64,000 bases of DNA from Pseudomonas mucoides (GCF_015461845.1 NZ_JACOPW010000010.1:186001-250000); one strand, 5' to 3'; counted from the stretch's first letter, positions 26,035 through 34,941 are shown. Numbers and translations are program-made. Notes: generated by a model not told the origin, from the letters alone.

Positions 26035-26553
26035 TTATGCATTAATTTTACGTTTTTCCAGTTCAACCAGCGAATGGCCTGCCACAAATATCGAAACAGC
26101 AAGCAACCCTAAGTCTTTAAGCAGAAACTGACCTGGCGCAACGGAAATCGCCGGAAACCCTAAACTAGGCTCAATGACGCCCGGAGTGGAAAACATAAAG
26201 CTAAGGGTTGTGAAGAACAGGCCTGCAGACAGAGCGCCTCCTACCACGGATAGTTTGGGCGACAGCATGCGGCCTGCGATCAGAGTGCCGATCGAAATCT
26301 CTAGTATGCCGAGCAGGCTGGAGAACATGTCGACCGAAAAAATGCTATACACCCATCCCAAAAGCGGGCTGTTGCTCACCAGTGGAACCAGGCCCTCGGC
26401 CTCGTAGTGGGTAAATTTCATGCCGCCGAACCAGAAGTAAATAATAGCGAGAGCCAAGTACGCGCCATAGATACCTAGCCCCATAGTTTTGGTTCCAAGC
26501 GTTAAGTGGGCCTGTACGCTGGACTTCGAGTTTTCAATGCCTATGGTTTTCAT
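26035..26553 (-). CDS. DUF417 / RclC-like inner-membrane protein
   Basis: A 172-aa membrane protein with four segments (about residues 27-45, 65-83, 96-118 and 142-160), matching the DUF417 (YkgB) family that includes RclC, part of the reactive-chlorine-species response in E. coli. The motif IIYFWFGGMKFTHYEAEG is typical. It lies tail-to-tail with the RclR-like regulator; without the IS5 element the two stops would be about 30 bp apart, so regulator and target probably entered as one cargo module. The exact biochemical role of the family is not known. Confidence 0.75.
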   Translation of the reverse strand: MKTIGIENSKSSVQAHLTLGTKTMGLGIYGAYLALAIIYFWFGGMKFTHYEAEGLVPLVSNSPLLGWVYSIFSVDMFSSLLGILEISIGTLIAGRMLSPKLSVVGGALSAGLFFTTLSFMFSTPGVIEPSLGFPAISVAPGQFLLKDLGLLAVSIFVAGHSLVELEKRKINA

Positions 26554-26707
26554 GTCTGAGCTTCCAGTAGTGAGTGAGAGTGTGTTGGCTGCCGAACGCC
26601 GTATGCGTTGGCGATGAGATGATTATGGCTGGCATCTCTAATCAAGAGGCATCAGAAAGTATTGATTTCAGTGCAGATCGTCTTGGGCGGTGCAATTCGC
26701 GATGAAG

Positions 26708-26745
26708 GGGGTCGCCTCAGAAAACGGAAAATAAAGCACGCTAAG
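26708..26745 (+). repeat. Tn21-type right inverted repeat (38 bp)
   Basis: Starts GGGGTCGCCTCAGAAAACGG and continues with the AAAATAAAGCACGCTAAG core characteristic of Tn21. It overlaps the 3' end of the right-hand tnpA by five bases. Confidence 0.85.
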
Positions 26746-29707
26746 CCGGTTGCAGCGGTCGTAGCGGCCTGAACTTGCCCGCGCCGATCTTGGCGCTGCT
26801 GCGCCAGAGGTAATCGCCGGTGAGGTTGATGTGCTCCCAACCGAGCGGCGACAGGTACTGCAACAGCGCGTCATCAACGGCATGGCCGTTGCCACGCAGC
26901 GCGTGCGCAGCCCGTTCCAGATAGACCGTGTTCCACAACACGACGGCAGCCGTTACCAGATTGAGGCCGCTAGCCCGGTAGCGCTGCTGCTCGAAACTGC
27001 GGTCGCGGATTTCACCCAGGCGGTTGAAAAACACTGCCCTGGCCAGCGCATTGCGCGCCTCGCCCTTGTTCAGGCCGGCATGCACGCGGCGGCGCAGTTC
27101 CACGCTTTGCAGCCAGTCCAGGATGAACAGCGTGCGCTCGATGCGGCCCAGCTCGCGGAGCGCCACGGCCAGGCCGTTCTGGCGTGGGTAGCTGCCGAGC
27201 TTTCGGAGCATCAGGGAGGCCGTCACCGTGCCCTGCTTGATCGAGGTGGCCAGCCGCAGGATTTCGTCCCAATGGGCGCGGACGTGCTTGATGTTGAGCG
27301 TGCCGCCGATCATGGGTTTCAGCGCGTCATAGGCGGCGTCGCCCTTCGGGATGTAGAGCTTGGTGTCGCCCAGGTCGCGGATGCGCGGCGCGAAGCGGAA
27401 GCCCAGGAGGTGCATCAGGGCGAAGACGTGATCGGTGAAGCCCGCCGTGTCGGTGTAATGCTCCTCGATCCGCAAGTCGGACTCGTGGTACAGCAGGCCG
27501 TCGAGCACGTAGGTCGAATCGCGCACGCCGACGTTCACGACCTTGGTGTGAAATGGCGCGTACTGGTCAGAAATGTGGGTGTAGAACGTCCGCCCTGGGC
27601 TGCTCCCGTATTTCGGGTTGATGTGGCCGGTGCTCTCGGCCTTGCTGCCGGTGCGGAAGTTCTGGCCGTCCGACGATGAGGTGGTGCCGTCGCCCCAGTG
27701 CTCGGCGAAGGGATGGCGGAACTGTGCGTTGACCAGATCGGCCAGCGCCGCCCCGTAGGTTTCGTCGCGGATGTGCCAGGCTTGCAGCCAAGCCAGCTTG
27801 GCGTAGGTCGTGCCGGGGCAAGACTCCGCCATCTTGGTCAGGCCCAGGTTGATCGCGTCGGCGAGGATCGTGGTCAGCAACAGGTTCTTGTCTTTGGCCG
27901 GGTCGCCCGATTTCAGATGCGCGAAATGCCGAGTGAAGCCCGTCCATTCGTCCACCTCCAGCAGCAGTTCGGTGATCTTGACGTGCGGCAGGATCATTGC
28001 CGTCTGGTCGATCAGCGCTTGGGCGGTGTCGGGTACCGCCGCGTCGAGCGGCGTGATCTTCAAGCCTGACTCGGTGATGATGGCGTCCGGCAGCTCGTTG
28101 GCCGTCGCCATACGGTTGACGGTGGCAAGCTGTGTTTCCAGCAGCGTCAGCCGGTCGTTCAGGTACCGGTTGCAGTCGGTGGCCACGGCCAGCGGCAATT
28201 CGCTGGCCTGCTTGAGGCTGGCGAATTTCGCGGGCGGCACCAGGTAGTCCTCGAAGTCCTTGAACTGGCGCGACCCCTGCACCCAGATGTCGCCGGAACG
28301 CAACGCGTTCTTCATCTCCGACAGCGCGCATAGTTCGTAGTAGCGCCGGTCGATGCCGGTGTCGGTCATGACCAGCTTCTGCCAGCGCGGCTTGATGAAC
28401 TCGGTCGGCGCGTCGGCGGGCACCTTGCGGGCGTTGTCGCTGTTCATGCCGCGCAGCACCTCGATGGCGTCGAGCACGTCCTTCGCGGCGGGAGCGGCCC
28501 GCAGCTTGAGCACGGCAAGGAATTCCGGCGCGTAGCGGCGCAGCGTGGCGTAGCTTTCGCCGATGCGGTGCAGGAAATCGAAGTCCTCGGGCTGCGCAAG
28601 CTTCTGCGCTTCGGTGACGCTCTCGGCGAAGGCATCCCAGGACATGACGGCCTCGATGGCGGCGAACGGATCGCGGCCCGCCTGCTTGGCCTCGATCAGC
28701 GCCTGGCCGATGCGGCCGAACAACCGCACCTTGGCGTTGATCGCCTTGCCGGACGCCTGGAATTGCTGCTGATGCTTGTTCTTGGCGGCGTTGAACAGCT
28801 TGCCCAGGATGCGGTCGTGCAGGTCGATGATTTCGTCGGTGACGGTGGCCATGCCCTCGATGGCAAGCGCCACCAGGGTGGCATAGCGTCGCTGCGCCTC
28901 GAACTTGGCCAGGTCGGCGGGCGTCATCTGGCCACCCTCACGGGCGATCTTGAGCAGGCGGTTCTGGTGCACCGACCGCTCGATGCCAGAAGGCAGGTCG
29001 AGCGCCTGCCACGCTTTGAGGCGTTCGATGTGTTCCAGCATGTGCCGCGAATTCGGTTTGACGGGCGATTGGCGCAGCCAGGCCAGCCAGGTCGTTTTGC
29101 CGTTGTCCCGACGCTTGAGCAGATCGTCGAGGCGGCGGCGATGCGCGTCCGACAGCGGTTCGGCCAAGGCATCGTAGATGCGCCGGTTGGCGCGGGTGAT
29201 TGCTTCGGCGCTCGCCCGCTCGACGGCGTTGAGGGCAGGCAGAATGACCGACTGCTGCCGCAGGTGCTCGATCAAGGTGCTGGCCAGCACGATGCCCTTG
29301 TCGGTCTGCAAGGCCATCTCGGTCAGCAACTGGACGGCCTGCCGGTAGTGGCCCATGGTAAAGGGCTGGAAGCCGAACACCGTTTGCAGTTCGACCAGGT
29401 GCTCGCGCCGGGTCTGCTCCCGCTGCCCGTATTCGTCCCAGCTTTCGACGCTGACCTTGAGCTGGTCGGCGACCAGTTTCAACAAGGGCGGAAACGGCGG
29501 CTCATCGACGCCCAGGATGACACCAGGAAAGCGCAGGTAACAGAGCTGCACGGCGAAGCCCAGCCGGTTGGCCGGGCCGCGCCGCTGCCGGATGATGGAG
29601 AGGTCGGTTTCGCTGAACGTGTAGTGACGGATCAACTCATCCTTGGTGTCCGGCAACGCCAGCAGGCTTTCGCGCTCGGCGGCGGACAGGATTGAACGAC
29701 GTGGCAT
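26741..29707 (-). CDS. tnpA: TnpA transposase, Tn21 type
   Basis: A full-length 988-aa Tn3-family transposase related to but distinct from the left one (VDEPPFPPLLKLVADQL against its SELPEPVILWVAKQV). The catalytic half is nearly shared: WGDGTTSSSDGQ, EEHYTDTAGFTDH and GLNKGEARNALAR. The tail SSAKIGAGKFRPLRPLQPA and the adjacent Tn21-type IR place it in the Tn21 subgroup. With both transposases intact, either could act on the outer ends. Confidence 0.95.
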   Translation of the reverse strand: MPRRSILSAAERESLLALPDTKDELIRHYTFSETDLSIIRQRRGPANRLGFAVQLCYLRFPGVILGVDEPPFPPLLKLVADQLKVSVESWDEYGQREQTRREHLVELQTVFGFQPFTMGHYRQAVQLLTEMALQTDKGIVLASTLIEHLRQQSVILPALNAVERASAEAITRANRRIYDALAEPLSDAHRRRLDDLLKRRDNGKTTWLAWLRQSPVKPNSRHMLEHIERLKAWQALDLPSGIERSVHQNRLLKIAREGGQMTPADLAKFEAQRRYATLVALAIEGMATVTDEIIDLHDRILGKLFNAAKNKHQQQFQASGKAINAKVRLFGRIGQALIEAKQAGRDPFAAIEAVMSWDAFAESVTEAQKLAQPEDFDFLHRIGESYATLRRYAPEFLAVLKLRAAPAAKDVLDAIEVLRGMNSDNARKVPADAPTEFIKPRWQKLVMTDTGIDRRYYELCALSEMKNALRSGDIWVQGSRQFKDFEDYLVPPAKFASLKQASELPLAVATDCNRYLNDRLTLLETQLATVNRMATANELPDAIITESGLKITPLDAAVPDTAQALIDQTAMILPHVKITELLLEVDEWTGFTRHFAHLKSGDPAKDKNLLLTTILADAINLGLTKMAESCPGTTYAKLAWLQAWHIRDETYGAALADLVNAQFRHPFAEHWGDGTTSSSDGQNFRTGSKAESTGHINPKYGSSPGRTFYTHISDQYAPFHTKVVNVGVRDSTYVLDGLLYHESDLRIEEHYTDTAGFTDHVFALMHLLGFRFAPRIRDLGDTKLYIPKGDAAYDALKPMIGGTLNIKHVRAHWDEILRLATSIKQGTVTASLMLRKLGSYPRQNGLAVALRELGRIERTLFILDWLQSVELRRRVHAGLNKGEARNALARAVFFNRLGEIRDRSFEQQRYRASGLNLVTAAVVLWNTVYLERAAHALRGNGHAVDDALLQYLSPLGWEHINLTGDYLWRSSAKIGAGKFRPLRPLQPA

Positions 29708-29709
29708 AT

Positions 29710-30270
29710 TTACTGATCCGTTCTCAAGTATTGATACAGGGTTTCGCGACTGATTCCGAATTCACGAGCCAGCTTGGTCTTTTGCTCGCCAGCCTCGACA
29801 CGTTGGCGCAGTTCGGCAATACGCTCAGACGACAGGGATTTCTTCCTGCCACGGTAGGCCCCGCGCTGCTTGGCGAGCGCGATGCCCTCGCGCTGCCGCT
29901 CGCGGATCAAGGCGCGTTCGAACTCGGCGAACGCGCCCATTACCGACAGCATCAGGTTCGCCATCGGCGAGTCCTCGCCGGTGAAGGTCAAATGCTCCTT
30001 AAGGAACTCGATGCGTACGCCGCGCTGGGTGAGGCCCTGCACCAGGCGGCGCAGGTCGTCGAGGTTGCGCGCCAGACGATCCATGCTGTGCACCACGACC
30101 GTGTCGCCTTCGCGCACGAAGGCGAGCAGCCGTTCCAGTTCGGGCCGCCGTGTGTCCTTGCCCGACGCCTTGTCGGTGAACACTTTATCCACCTGGATCT
30201 GTTCGAGCTGCCGTTCTGGGTTCTGGTCGAAGCTGCTGACGCGGACGTAACCGATGCGCTGACCGTGCAA
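29710..30270 (-). CDS. tnpR: TnpR serine resolvase (Tn21-type C-terminus)
   Basis: A 186-aa resolvase with Ser12 in GYVRVSSFD and the HTH TKLAREFGISRETLYQYL. The C-terminal third (KKSLSSERIAELRQRVEAGEQ) is Tn21-like. The N-terminal two-thirds are close to the left resolvase, so the protein is mosaic or intermediate. The start is TTG with AGGAGG five bases upstream. tnpA starts 3 bp after its stop. Confidence 0.9.
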   Translation of the reverse strand: MHGQRIGYVRVSSFDQNPERQLEQIQVDKVFTDKASGKDTRRPELERLLAFVREGDTVVVHSMDRLARNLDDLRRLVQGLTQRGVRIEFLKEHLTFTGEDSPMANLMLSVMGAFAEFERALIRERQREGIALAKQRGAYRGRKKSLSSERIAELRQRVEAGEQKTKLAREFGISRETLYQYLRTDQ

Positions 30271-30420
30271 GGTATCCTCCTGAGGGAAATGTGTCAGGAA
30301 GAAATCTATGACCCTTGACGGCGTATGTCAATCAATTCGGAAGGCAACTCTATTCTGACGATTTAGCGCCGGATGGTCTGACGCCAAGTTAGGGTATACC
30401 CCATTCGGACACCGACTACA
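30271..30420 (-). other. res site of the right tnpR
   Basis: It contains Tn21-type res half-sites on the minus strand: GGCGTCAG, ATCGTCAG, GATTGACATACGCCGTCAAGG and CCTGACAC. It overlaps the inner edge of the terminal repeat, and identity with the left end stops here. Limits are approximate. Confidence 0.6.
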
Positions 30421-30489
30421 CAACCTAAGGGCTTGCAGGCTGTCAGCAGGGCTTATCGTACGATTTTTTCCGTTTTCTCTATGCCCCCC
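30385..30489. repeat. right terminal inverted repeat (105 bp)
   Basis: Exact reverse complement of 6575-6679. It reaches from the terminal G-run inward to the res region, where the two arms diverge (GGCGTCAG here, GATGTCAG on the left). Confidence 0.9.
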
Positions 30490-30494
30490 AGATT
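30490..30494. repeat. target-site duplication AGATT, right copy
   Basis: Second copy of AGATT, directly outside the right terminal repeat. It lies in codons 5-6 of the interrupted winged-helix gene. Confidence 0.9.
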
Positions 30495-30507
30495 GAAGTG
30501 TATTCAT
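30490..30507 (-). pseudogene. winged-helix-like regulator, first six codons
   Basis: ATG at 30507-30505 (MNTLQS), with GAGG seven bases upstream and only 9 bp after the DsbD-like stop. The frame then enters the transposon. Joined to 6569-6204 it gives a 127-aa protein. The tight spacing shows that it was translated in an operon with the DsbD-like gene. Confidence 0.8.
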
Positions 30508-30516
30508 TACGCATCC

Positions 30517-32226
30517 TCACTTATCTGCATAATTATCGATAGCCTGCAGCGACATAGCGATCTCCTTGGCCGTGGTTACACCGACAAGCCTGGATGATTG
30601 AACCTCAACCCCACCAGAGCGATACACCTGAACAGCTGCAGGGCCCAAAAGTCCGTTTAGCTCCAATAAGCTGCGAACCGAATGGCCACCCTGACTGAGG
30701 TCGACTCGAATAGTTTTGAAAGCCCCGAGACTGTCTCTTATCAATGTAACGTGCCGCGCTGTGTCGGCAACCTGGTCGCTCCCTGGGGCCCAATTCGCTA
30801 CCCACTCCACAACAGCCGGGCTTCCCGCAGTCTTAGCTTCAGCAAGGGCTATGGCCAACTGCTGTGGTGTGTTGACCACTACCCATGGCTGTTCACGGGG
30901 GGCCTCAGAGGAGATGCCTGGACCAAGGGGCTGTAAGGGTGACGTTTCGCCTTTGAGCATCCCGATCCATGCGGCGATCCCATATAACAAGACCGCAATC
31001 GCGGCGAACCTATTTAACAGCGATGGCGCTGACCCCAGTGATCCGAAAACTCCAAGTGACACGGCCAAATAAACCGCCACTACCCCATAAAGGCCCAGAG
31101 TTACCGGCCCTGGCAGCACACGTCCAAGCACCCAAATTCCGACAATGGCCAGAAGCGCGCGAACGAATACCAGTATCGCCTCATTCCACTTCCCAACTGA
31201 GGAAAGCAGTCCTCCCAATGTCGCGGCAAACATCACCAGCGGACAGCTCATACCCAATGCGATCCCGGCAAGTTGCGCTATCCCTCCAATGGGCTCACCC
31301 CCTGCCTTGAGGTACAGCATCACCGCTGCCATCGATGATGAGGTGAATGGTGTTGTGTAGATAAGGGATACTAAGCCCAGCATTACTGCGCATGGGGCGC
31401 TGGCAAAAAAAACAAAGACTCTGCTGGCGTGATTTCCATGGACATCTCGCCGGGTTTTGCCAATTGCAGTTTCCATAACAGCCAGCCCCAACAGAACTAA
31501 TACTGACGGTACGAGTATCCATGCGGACTGAGCGATGGGCTGTATCTCGATGCCGGCTTCGGTTAGCGCTATAGCCGAGCTGAGGACCACAAGACCTGTC
31601 GCCATGGGTACCGTGAAAGCTAGGCCTATAGTGATGCCTCTTCGGACTGACGGTTTACCGAGTAGAAGCACAAATGCGAGTAGTGGAATTACAGGCAAAA
31701 CACCTGGTGTGAGGAACAGATTCAGGCCCGCTATGAATGCGGAAACCACTGACATTGCGCTCCAGTCACTGGCGGCTGTAATCCCTGCATCCCCTTCTAT
31801 ACGGATGATCTGTTGATCAGGGGGATAGCAAAGACCTTTTTCGGCGCACCCTTGGAAGCCAACCCTCACGTCAAAGCCATCAGCACCATGGTTCTGAACT
31901 GGTAGGCGTACCACCAATGTGTCGTGATAAACCACCACGTTTCCAAAATAGGGATCTGCTTTGTGCTCACCCGCGGGCAGCACTGCTGCGCCTGACCGAA
32001 CACCAATGCCCTGAGCTTGAAAACTCAATTTGGACTTGTACAAATAGTACCCAGGCGCTGCCAGGATGCGAATTTGTACGGAATCTGGAGTACCAGTTGC
32101 TGACACCTTGAACGCTTCATGGACTGGTAGGAAGTCTTGGTTTGATGTGAATTCAAACCCATGAGCAGGTACCAGCACCGCGAGACAGGTAAGCCCGATG
32201 ATGGCAGAGATAAAGCTTCGGAACAT
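30517..32226 (-). CDS. DsbD-like thiol:disulfide interchange protein lacking core cysteines
   Basis: A 569-aa protein with the DsbD plan: signal peptide, periplasmic immunoglobulin-like domain (about residues 25-145), eight-helix membrane domain (about 160-415) and C-terminal thioredoxin-like domain (about 440-569). The periplasmic cysteine pair is kept (QGCAEKGLCYPP, C127 and C133). The membrane cysteines are missing: the usual TPCVLP reads TPGVLP (G175), and the SPCTTAPLS site reads TPFTSSS (F294). The thioredoxin CxxC reads APGS (480-483). It cannot relay electrons as DsbD does, so it may have a structural, chaperone-like or partner-dependent role. The start at 32226 follows the signal peptide; an upstream start at 32289 is possible. 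Confidence 0.8.
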   Translation of the reverse strand: MFRSFISAIIGLTCLAVLVPAHGFEFTSNQDFLPVHEAFKVSATGTPDSVQIRILAAPGYYLYKSKLSFQAQGIGVRSGAAVLPAGEHKADPYFGNVVVYHDTLVVRLPVQNHGADGFDVRVGFQGCAEKGLCYPPDQQIIRIEGDAGITAASDWSAMSVVSAFIAGLNLFLTPGVLPVIPLLAFVLLLGKPSVRRGITIGLAFTVPMATGLVVLSSAIALTEAGIEIQPIAQSAWILVPSVLVLLGLAVMETAIGKTRRDVHGNHASRVFVFFASAPCAVMLGLVSLIYTTPFTSSSMAAVMLYLKAGGEPIGGIAQLAGIALGMSCPLVMFAATLGGLLSSVGKWNEAILVFVRALLAIVGIWVLGRVLPGPVTLGLYGVVAVYLAVSLGVFGSLGSAPSLLNRFAAIAVLLYGIAAWIGMLKGETSPLQPLGPGISSEAPREQPWVVVNTPQQLAIALAEAKTAGSPAVVEWVANWAPGSDQVADTARHVTLIRDSLGAFKTIRVDLSQGGHSVRSLLELNGLLGPAAVQVYRSGGVEVQSSRLVGVTTAKEIAMSLQAIDNYADK

Positions 32227-32327
32227 TGAGGGCCGCACCTTCAGGAAGAGCAGCCATGTTAGATCACTTGGTTCGGGCAAGCCGCCCAAAACGGGTGGGG
32301 CTTTTCCACCTCCACTGGGACAACTGA

Positions 32328-32894
32328 TCAGTTCAGGTTAGGGGCGCACACGAGGGCAAATGAGTAGCCGAAGTCATCGTCATGAGCGGATCCTGATGTT
32401 TTTTTCGAGTTGATCTCGTTCATTACAGAAGCGATCAGGTTGTTGATGTCAGGGAAGTTGCTATGCCGGGTACCCTGCAGGCGAACGAACAGTGCCTGCC
32501 CGGCGGTTGGTGCTTCTGGGTGAAATGCTACAGGCTCGACGAAGAACGATGGGCCTGCTACTTGTTCTTGGTACGCATACTTATGGGTTACGACCCCGTC
32601 ACTACGTTCGCCTACCGTTTCGCCTTTGATGAGTTTCAGGAATACCTGGTCAAGCTCAGCAATTAAGTGCCCCAGAGTAGTCTGAGCGCTGCCATGGATC
32701 TCGATTACAACTTGCTTCAATGGGTATGCGTGATCTATCCAGCTCTGGCTTGGGCCTTGTTGCAGGTTTACGTCAATTGGTTGGATCCCTGGGTCTGAGC
32801 TATCGACTGAGGCGCCCTTGAGGAGAGCAGAATCGATATGCACTATAGGTTTGCGGGACTTAAGGCTTAGCGATTCAAAGAGTTTACGGAACAT
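32328..32894 (-). CDS. hypothetical protein
   Basis: An unrecognised 188-aa soluble protein without signal or membrane segments. AGGA lies eight bases before the ATG. Its sequence alternates beta-like segments (HAYPLKQVVIEIHG; PSFFVEPVAFHP) with a helix (TLGHLIAELDQVFLKLIKG). It is 100 bp upstream of the DsbD-like gene on the same strand, so it may be in that operon. Confidence 0.6.
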   Translation of the reverse strand: MFRKLFESLSLKSRKPIVHIDSALLKGASVDSSDPGIQPIDVNLQQGPSQSWIDHAYPLKQVVIEIHGSAQTTLGHLIAELDQVFLKLIKGETVGERSDGVVTHKYAYQEQVAGPSFFVEPVAFHPEAPTAGQALFVRLQGTRHSNFPDINNLIASVMNEINSKKTSGSAHDDDFGYSFALVCAPNLN

Positions 32895-33202
32895 GATTGC
32901 TTTCCTGGGCGGGGGAATGAAAGGCCGGCCGTTGAGTTGACCGCCGGTCGTAGTGACGAAGAGCTCCGCCCTCGGTGGTGATGGGTTGAAGGGCAGCGGT
33001 CTTTGTTCCGGGCTGTTGGCGACCTGCTATAACCATCATTTCAACAATACCCTGCCGCCTCAACCCAAAATGACGGTACAAAATAGCGCTAGGGTTGACC
33101 TAACCCTTACCATTCCATCCATTGGGCCGTAGAGCTGGTATCGACTATTCAGTTCGCGCTGTTACCCTGCACTGAATGATCAGCCCCGCCATGGAGAGTG
33201 AG

Positions 33203-33685
33203 ATGGCCCTTCCCGATTATTCAACCGTTTCAATTTTGAGCTACAGCCCTATCGCCGGTGTGCGGCGCGCAACTGGAGTCCCGATTAAGCTACTCAAGGA
33301 TGCGGATGAGCGAAACGCTGTGTTCAGTGCAGATGCTACCCAGCTAACCTCCCTCACGAAGCAACCGGACCCCAAGCTCCGACTTGTCTTCGGGCTCTGG
33401 GCAATGGATAACGCTCCCTCGCCGGATCTGCGGGATCGAATTCCCCTTGAGGTGATGATCATTCACTACGTCCGTTCGCTGCCTACCTGGTCGATGTTGA
33501 GCAAGGCCCCTGCCCTGAATATCATCACTTTGGATTGGCCGGTTGGTGACAGCTACGAGCTCAGAGCCTTCCTGATCGGAGGGGATGCGCCTATGCCACC
33601 TGAGCAGCTCCGGTATTTCTACGAACAACAGAAAGGACTTTACCGCCCCGAGGTGGCCGATCTAATGCCCGAGGTGAAGAAGTAA
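33203..33685 (+). CDS. hypothetical protein
   Basis: A 160-aa protein, not recognised. The start at 33203 (MALPDYS) has GGAG at six bases; earlier in-frame ATGs at 33176 and 33191 lack it. It looks like a soluble, mostly beta protein (LRLVFGLWAMDN; LNIITLDWPVGDSYELRAFLIGG) with a short charged C-terminal helix. It is convergent with the metalloprotease gene, 30 bp away. Confidence 0.6.
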   Translation: MALPDYSTVSILSYSPIAGVRRATGVPIKLLKDADERNAVFSADATQLTSLTKQPDPKLRLVFGLWAMDNAPSPDLRDRIPLEVMIIHYVRSLPTWSMLSKAPALNIITLDWPVGDSYELRAFLIGGDAPMPPEQLRYFYEQQKGLYRPEVADLMPEVKK

Positions 33686-33715
33686 GAAGGCGCGGGCGTC
33701 GGTTCAGCGCTGCGA

Positions 33716-34531
33716 TTATTCATCAATGCTCGCGATGTGTCGGCGTTTGAGCGAGTTAAATACTCCAGCTCCGCCCTCAAAGAGAATCCCCGGCACTACT
33801 ACAAGTCCCAGGCCCCCAATCATGGCAAGCGTGACAAGCCTGACGGCTCCGGTCAGCCCCATCTCAAGTGTGACCCTAATCCAGTACGTTATGAGCAGCC
33901 CTAATGATTGGAAGCTGCTCCCGAAGCTCACATATGAGGCCGCTATCTCACTAGCCGCGCCGGCGAATATTGCAGTAACTCCCAGCATCAGCGAACCCTT
34001 CAGCCCAACTCGTACATCTGCCCAGCTTGGAATGGAGTGCATGGCGATCACCAGTATTCCCAGCAGTACAGTGAAACCCACGCCGCCAGACGCAGCCATC
34101 ACGACAGTGGCATTCAACGTCCTAACTGCCTCATCAACGATCCAGCCTGGATCGCCAGATATCTCAGACGGCACGCTCACAAGACCTTGGCCCTTCAGGA
34201 CGTAGTGCACGATCGTCGCACCTCCGATCAAGGGTGCAACACCCTGTACTGCCATTCCCGCGTTATTGAAAATAGATCTGGGGTTGGCTGTGAATACTAC
34301 GCATCCAAGGCACCCATCTGTTCTGCCAGGCGTGTAAAGCGCTACCCGTTGGACCTGCAGGCGGAACGCGATACAGGCCAACAAATGAGATAGCTCATGG
34401 ACAGGGGCCCCGATCGCACCAGTTATCTGGTACGCGCGCCATGTGAAACGGCTTATGCGGCTCAGGGCGAGGTGCCATACGGTGATTGCTGCCGTGGGTA
34501 TAAGGAGCAGGGATAAGAACATCTGGAGCAT
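33716..34531 (-). CDS. membrane zinc metalloprotease-like protein (HELSH)
   Basis: A 271-aa polytopic protein with about six hydrophobic segments. HELSH at residues 45-49, following GAIGAP at a membrane-water boundary, is the HExxH zinc signature, placed as in intramembrane (site-2/M50-like) or related membrane peptidases. The usual second M50 motif (N/LDG) is not obvious, so the family is uncertain and proteolytic activity is inferred. Intramembrane proteases often control envelope signalling; a TolA-like and an M48 gene are close by. Confidence 0.6.
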   Translation of the reverse strand: MLQMFLSLLLIPTAAITVWHLALSRISRFTWRAYQITGAIGAPVHELSHLLACIAFRLQVQRVALYTPGRTDGCLGCVVFTANPRSIFNNAGMAVQGVAPLIGGATIVHYVLKGQGLVSVPSEISGDPGWIVDEAVRTLNATVVMAASGGVGFTVLLGILVIAMHSIPSWADVRVGLKGSLMLGVTAIFAGAASEIAASYVSFGSSFQSLGLLITYWIRVTLEMGLTGAVRLVTLAMIGGLGLVVVPGILFEGGAGVFNSLKRRHIASIDE

Positions 34532-34704
34532 CAGCTATACCGCTGGATTAAGTTGGGCGTCGATCAAGTATGAGGCCATTTCGGCTCGCATCATCCCCAA
34601 AAAAGGGGTATCAAGTGCCCCAAAATGTAGCCATTCAGGTTGCGGCCGTTATTCTTGTCCTCATGGCCAAGCCCCTTTTATCTGCACGGCCCGGGAGGTA
34701 AGTG

Positions 34705-34941
34705 ATGTTCAGCCCTATTTTTCGAGGTTTCGTCCTCAGCCAATCCCAACTTGATGCTTTGGTACCTTTGCTGAACGAAGAGATGAGCAGAGCCAGACCC
34801 CGAAGTCGGAAGGCACTCGAGGAAGCAGCTGATGCTTTGTTCCGGGCTGCTGGTTGCGAAGTGAATGAAGTCAACAACGAGCGTGCCACCCCAGAAATGA
34901 TTGCCAAGGCCGATAAGCGTGACCGCGGGAGTGTGAAGTGA
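34705..34941 (+). CDS. small hypothetical protein
   Basis: A 78-aa protein starting at the ATG with GGAGG six bases upstream. It is charged and mostly helical (RARPRSRKALEEAADALFRAAGCEVNEVNNE), probably cytoplasmic. Its stop overlaps the start of the M48 lipoprotein gene (GTGA), so the two are translationally coupled. Function unknown. Confidence 0.6.
   Translation: MFSPIFRGFVLSQSQLDALVPLLNEEMSRARPRSRKALEEAADALFRAAGCEVNEVNNERATPEMIAKADKRDRGSVK

Larger units (their letters stand above)
6575..30489. mobile_element. 23.9-kb composite Tn3-family (Tn1721/Tn21-type) resistance transposon
   Basis: The element is 23,915 bp, with identical 105-bp terminal inverted repeats and a 5-bp AGATT target duplication. 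It has two inward-facing tnpR-tnpA modules: Tn1721-like on the left (plus strand) and Tn21-like on the right (minus strand). Between them lie the tet(A) region, a class 1 integron with aadA2 and sul1, an IS21-family element, an RclR/RclC-like pair and an IS5-family element. Both outer ends are the same, left-type (res-proximal) end. This differs from a simple unit transposon, which has one left and one right end, so it behaves like a compound transposon made of two Tn3-family units. Confidence 0.9.
26708..30489 (-). mobile_element. Tn21-like transposition module (right arm)
   Basis: A complete 3.8-kb unit: outer end with res, tnpR, tnpA, then a 38-bp Tn21-type right inverted repeat at 26708-26745. 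Read on the minus strand it has the standard order of Tn21 elements but no cargo. Its two flanking pentamers (AGATT outside, TGAAG inside) differ, so it did not insert here as a separate unit. Confidence 0.85.
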
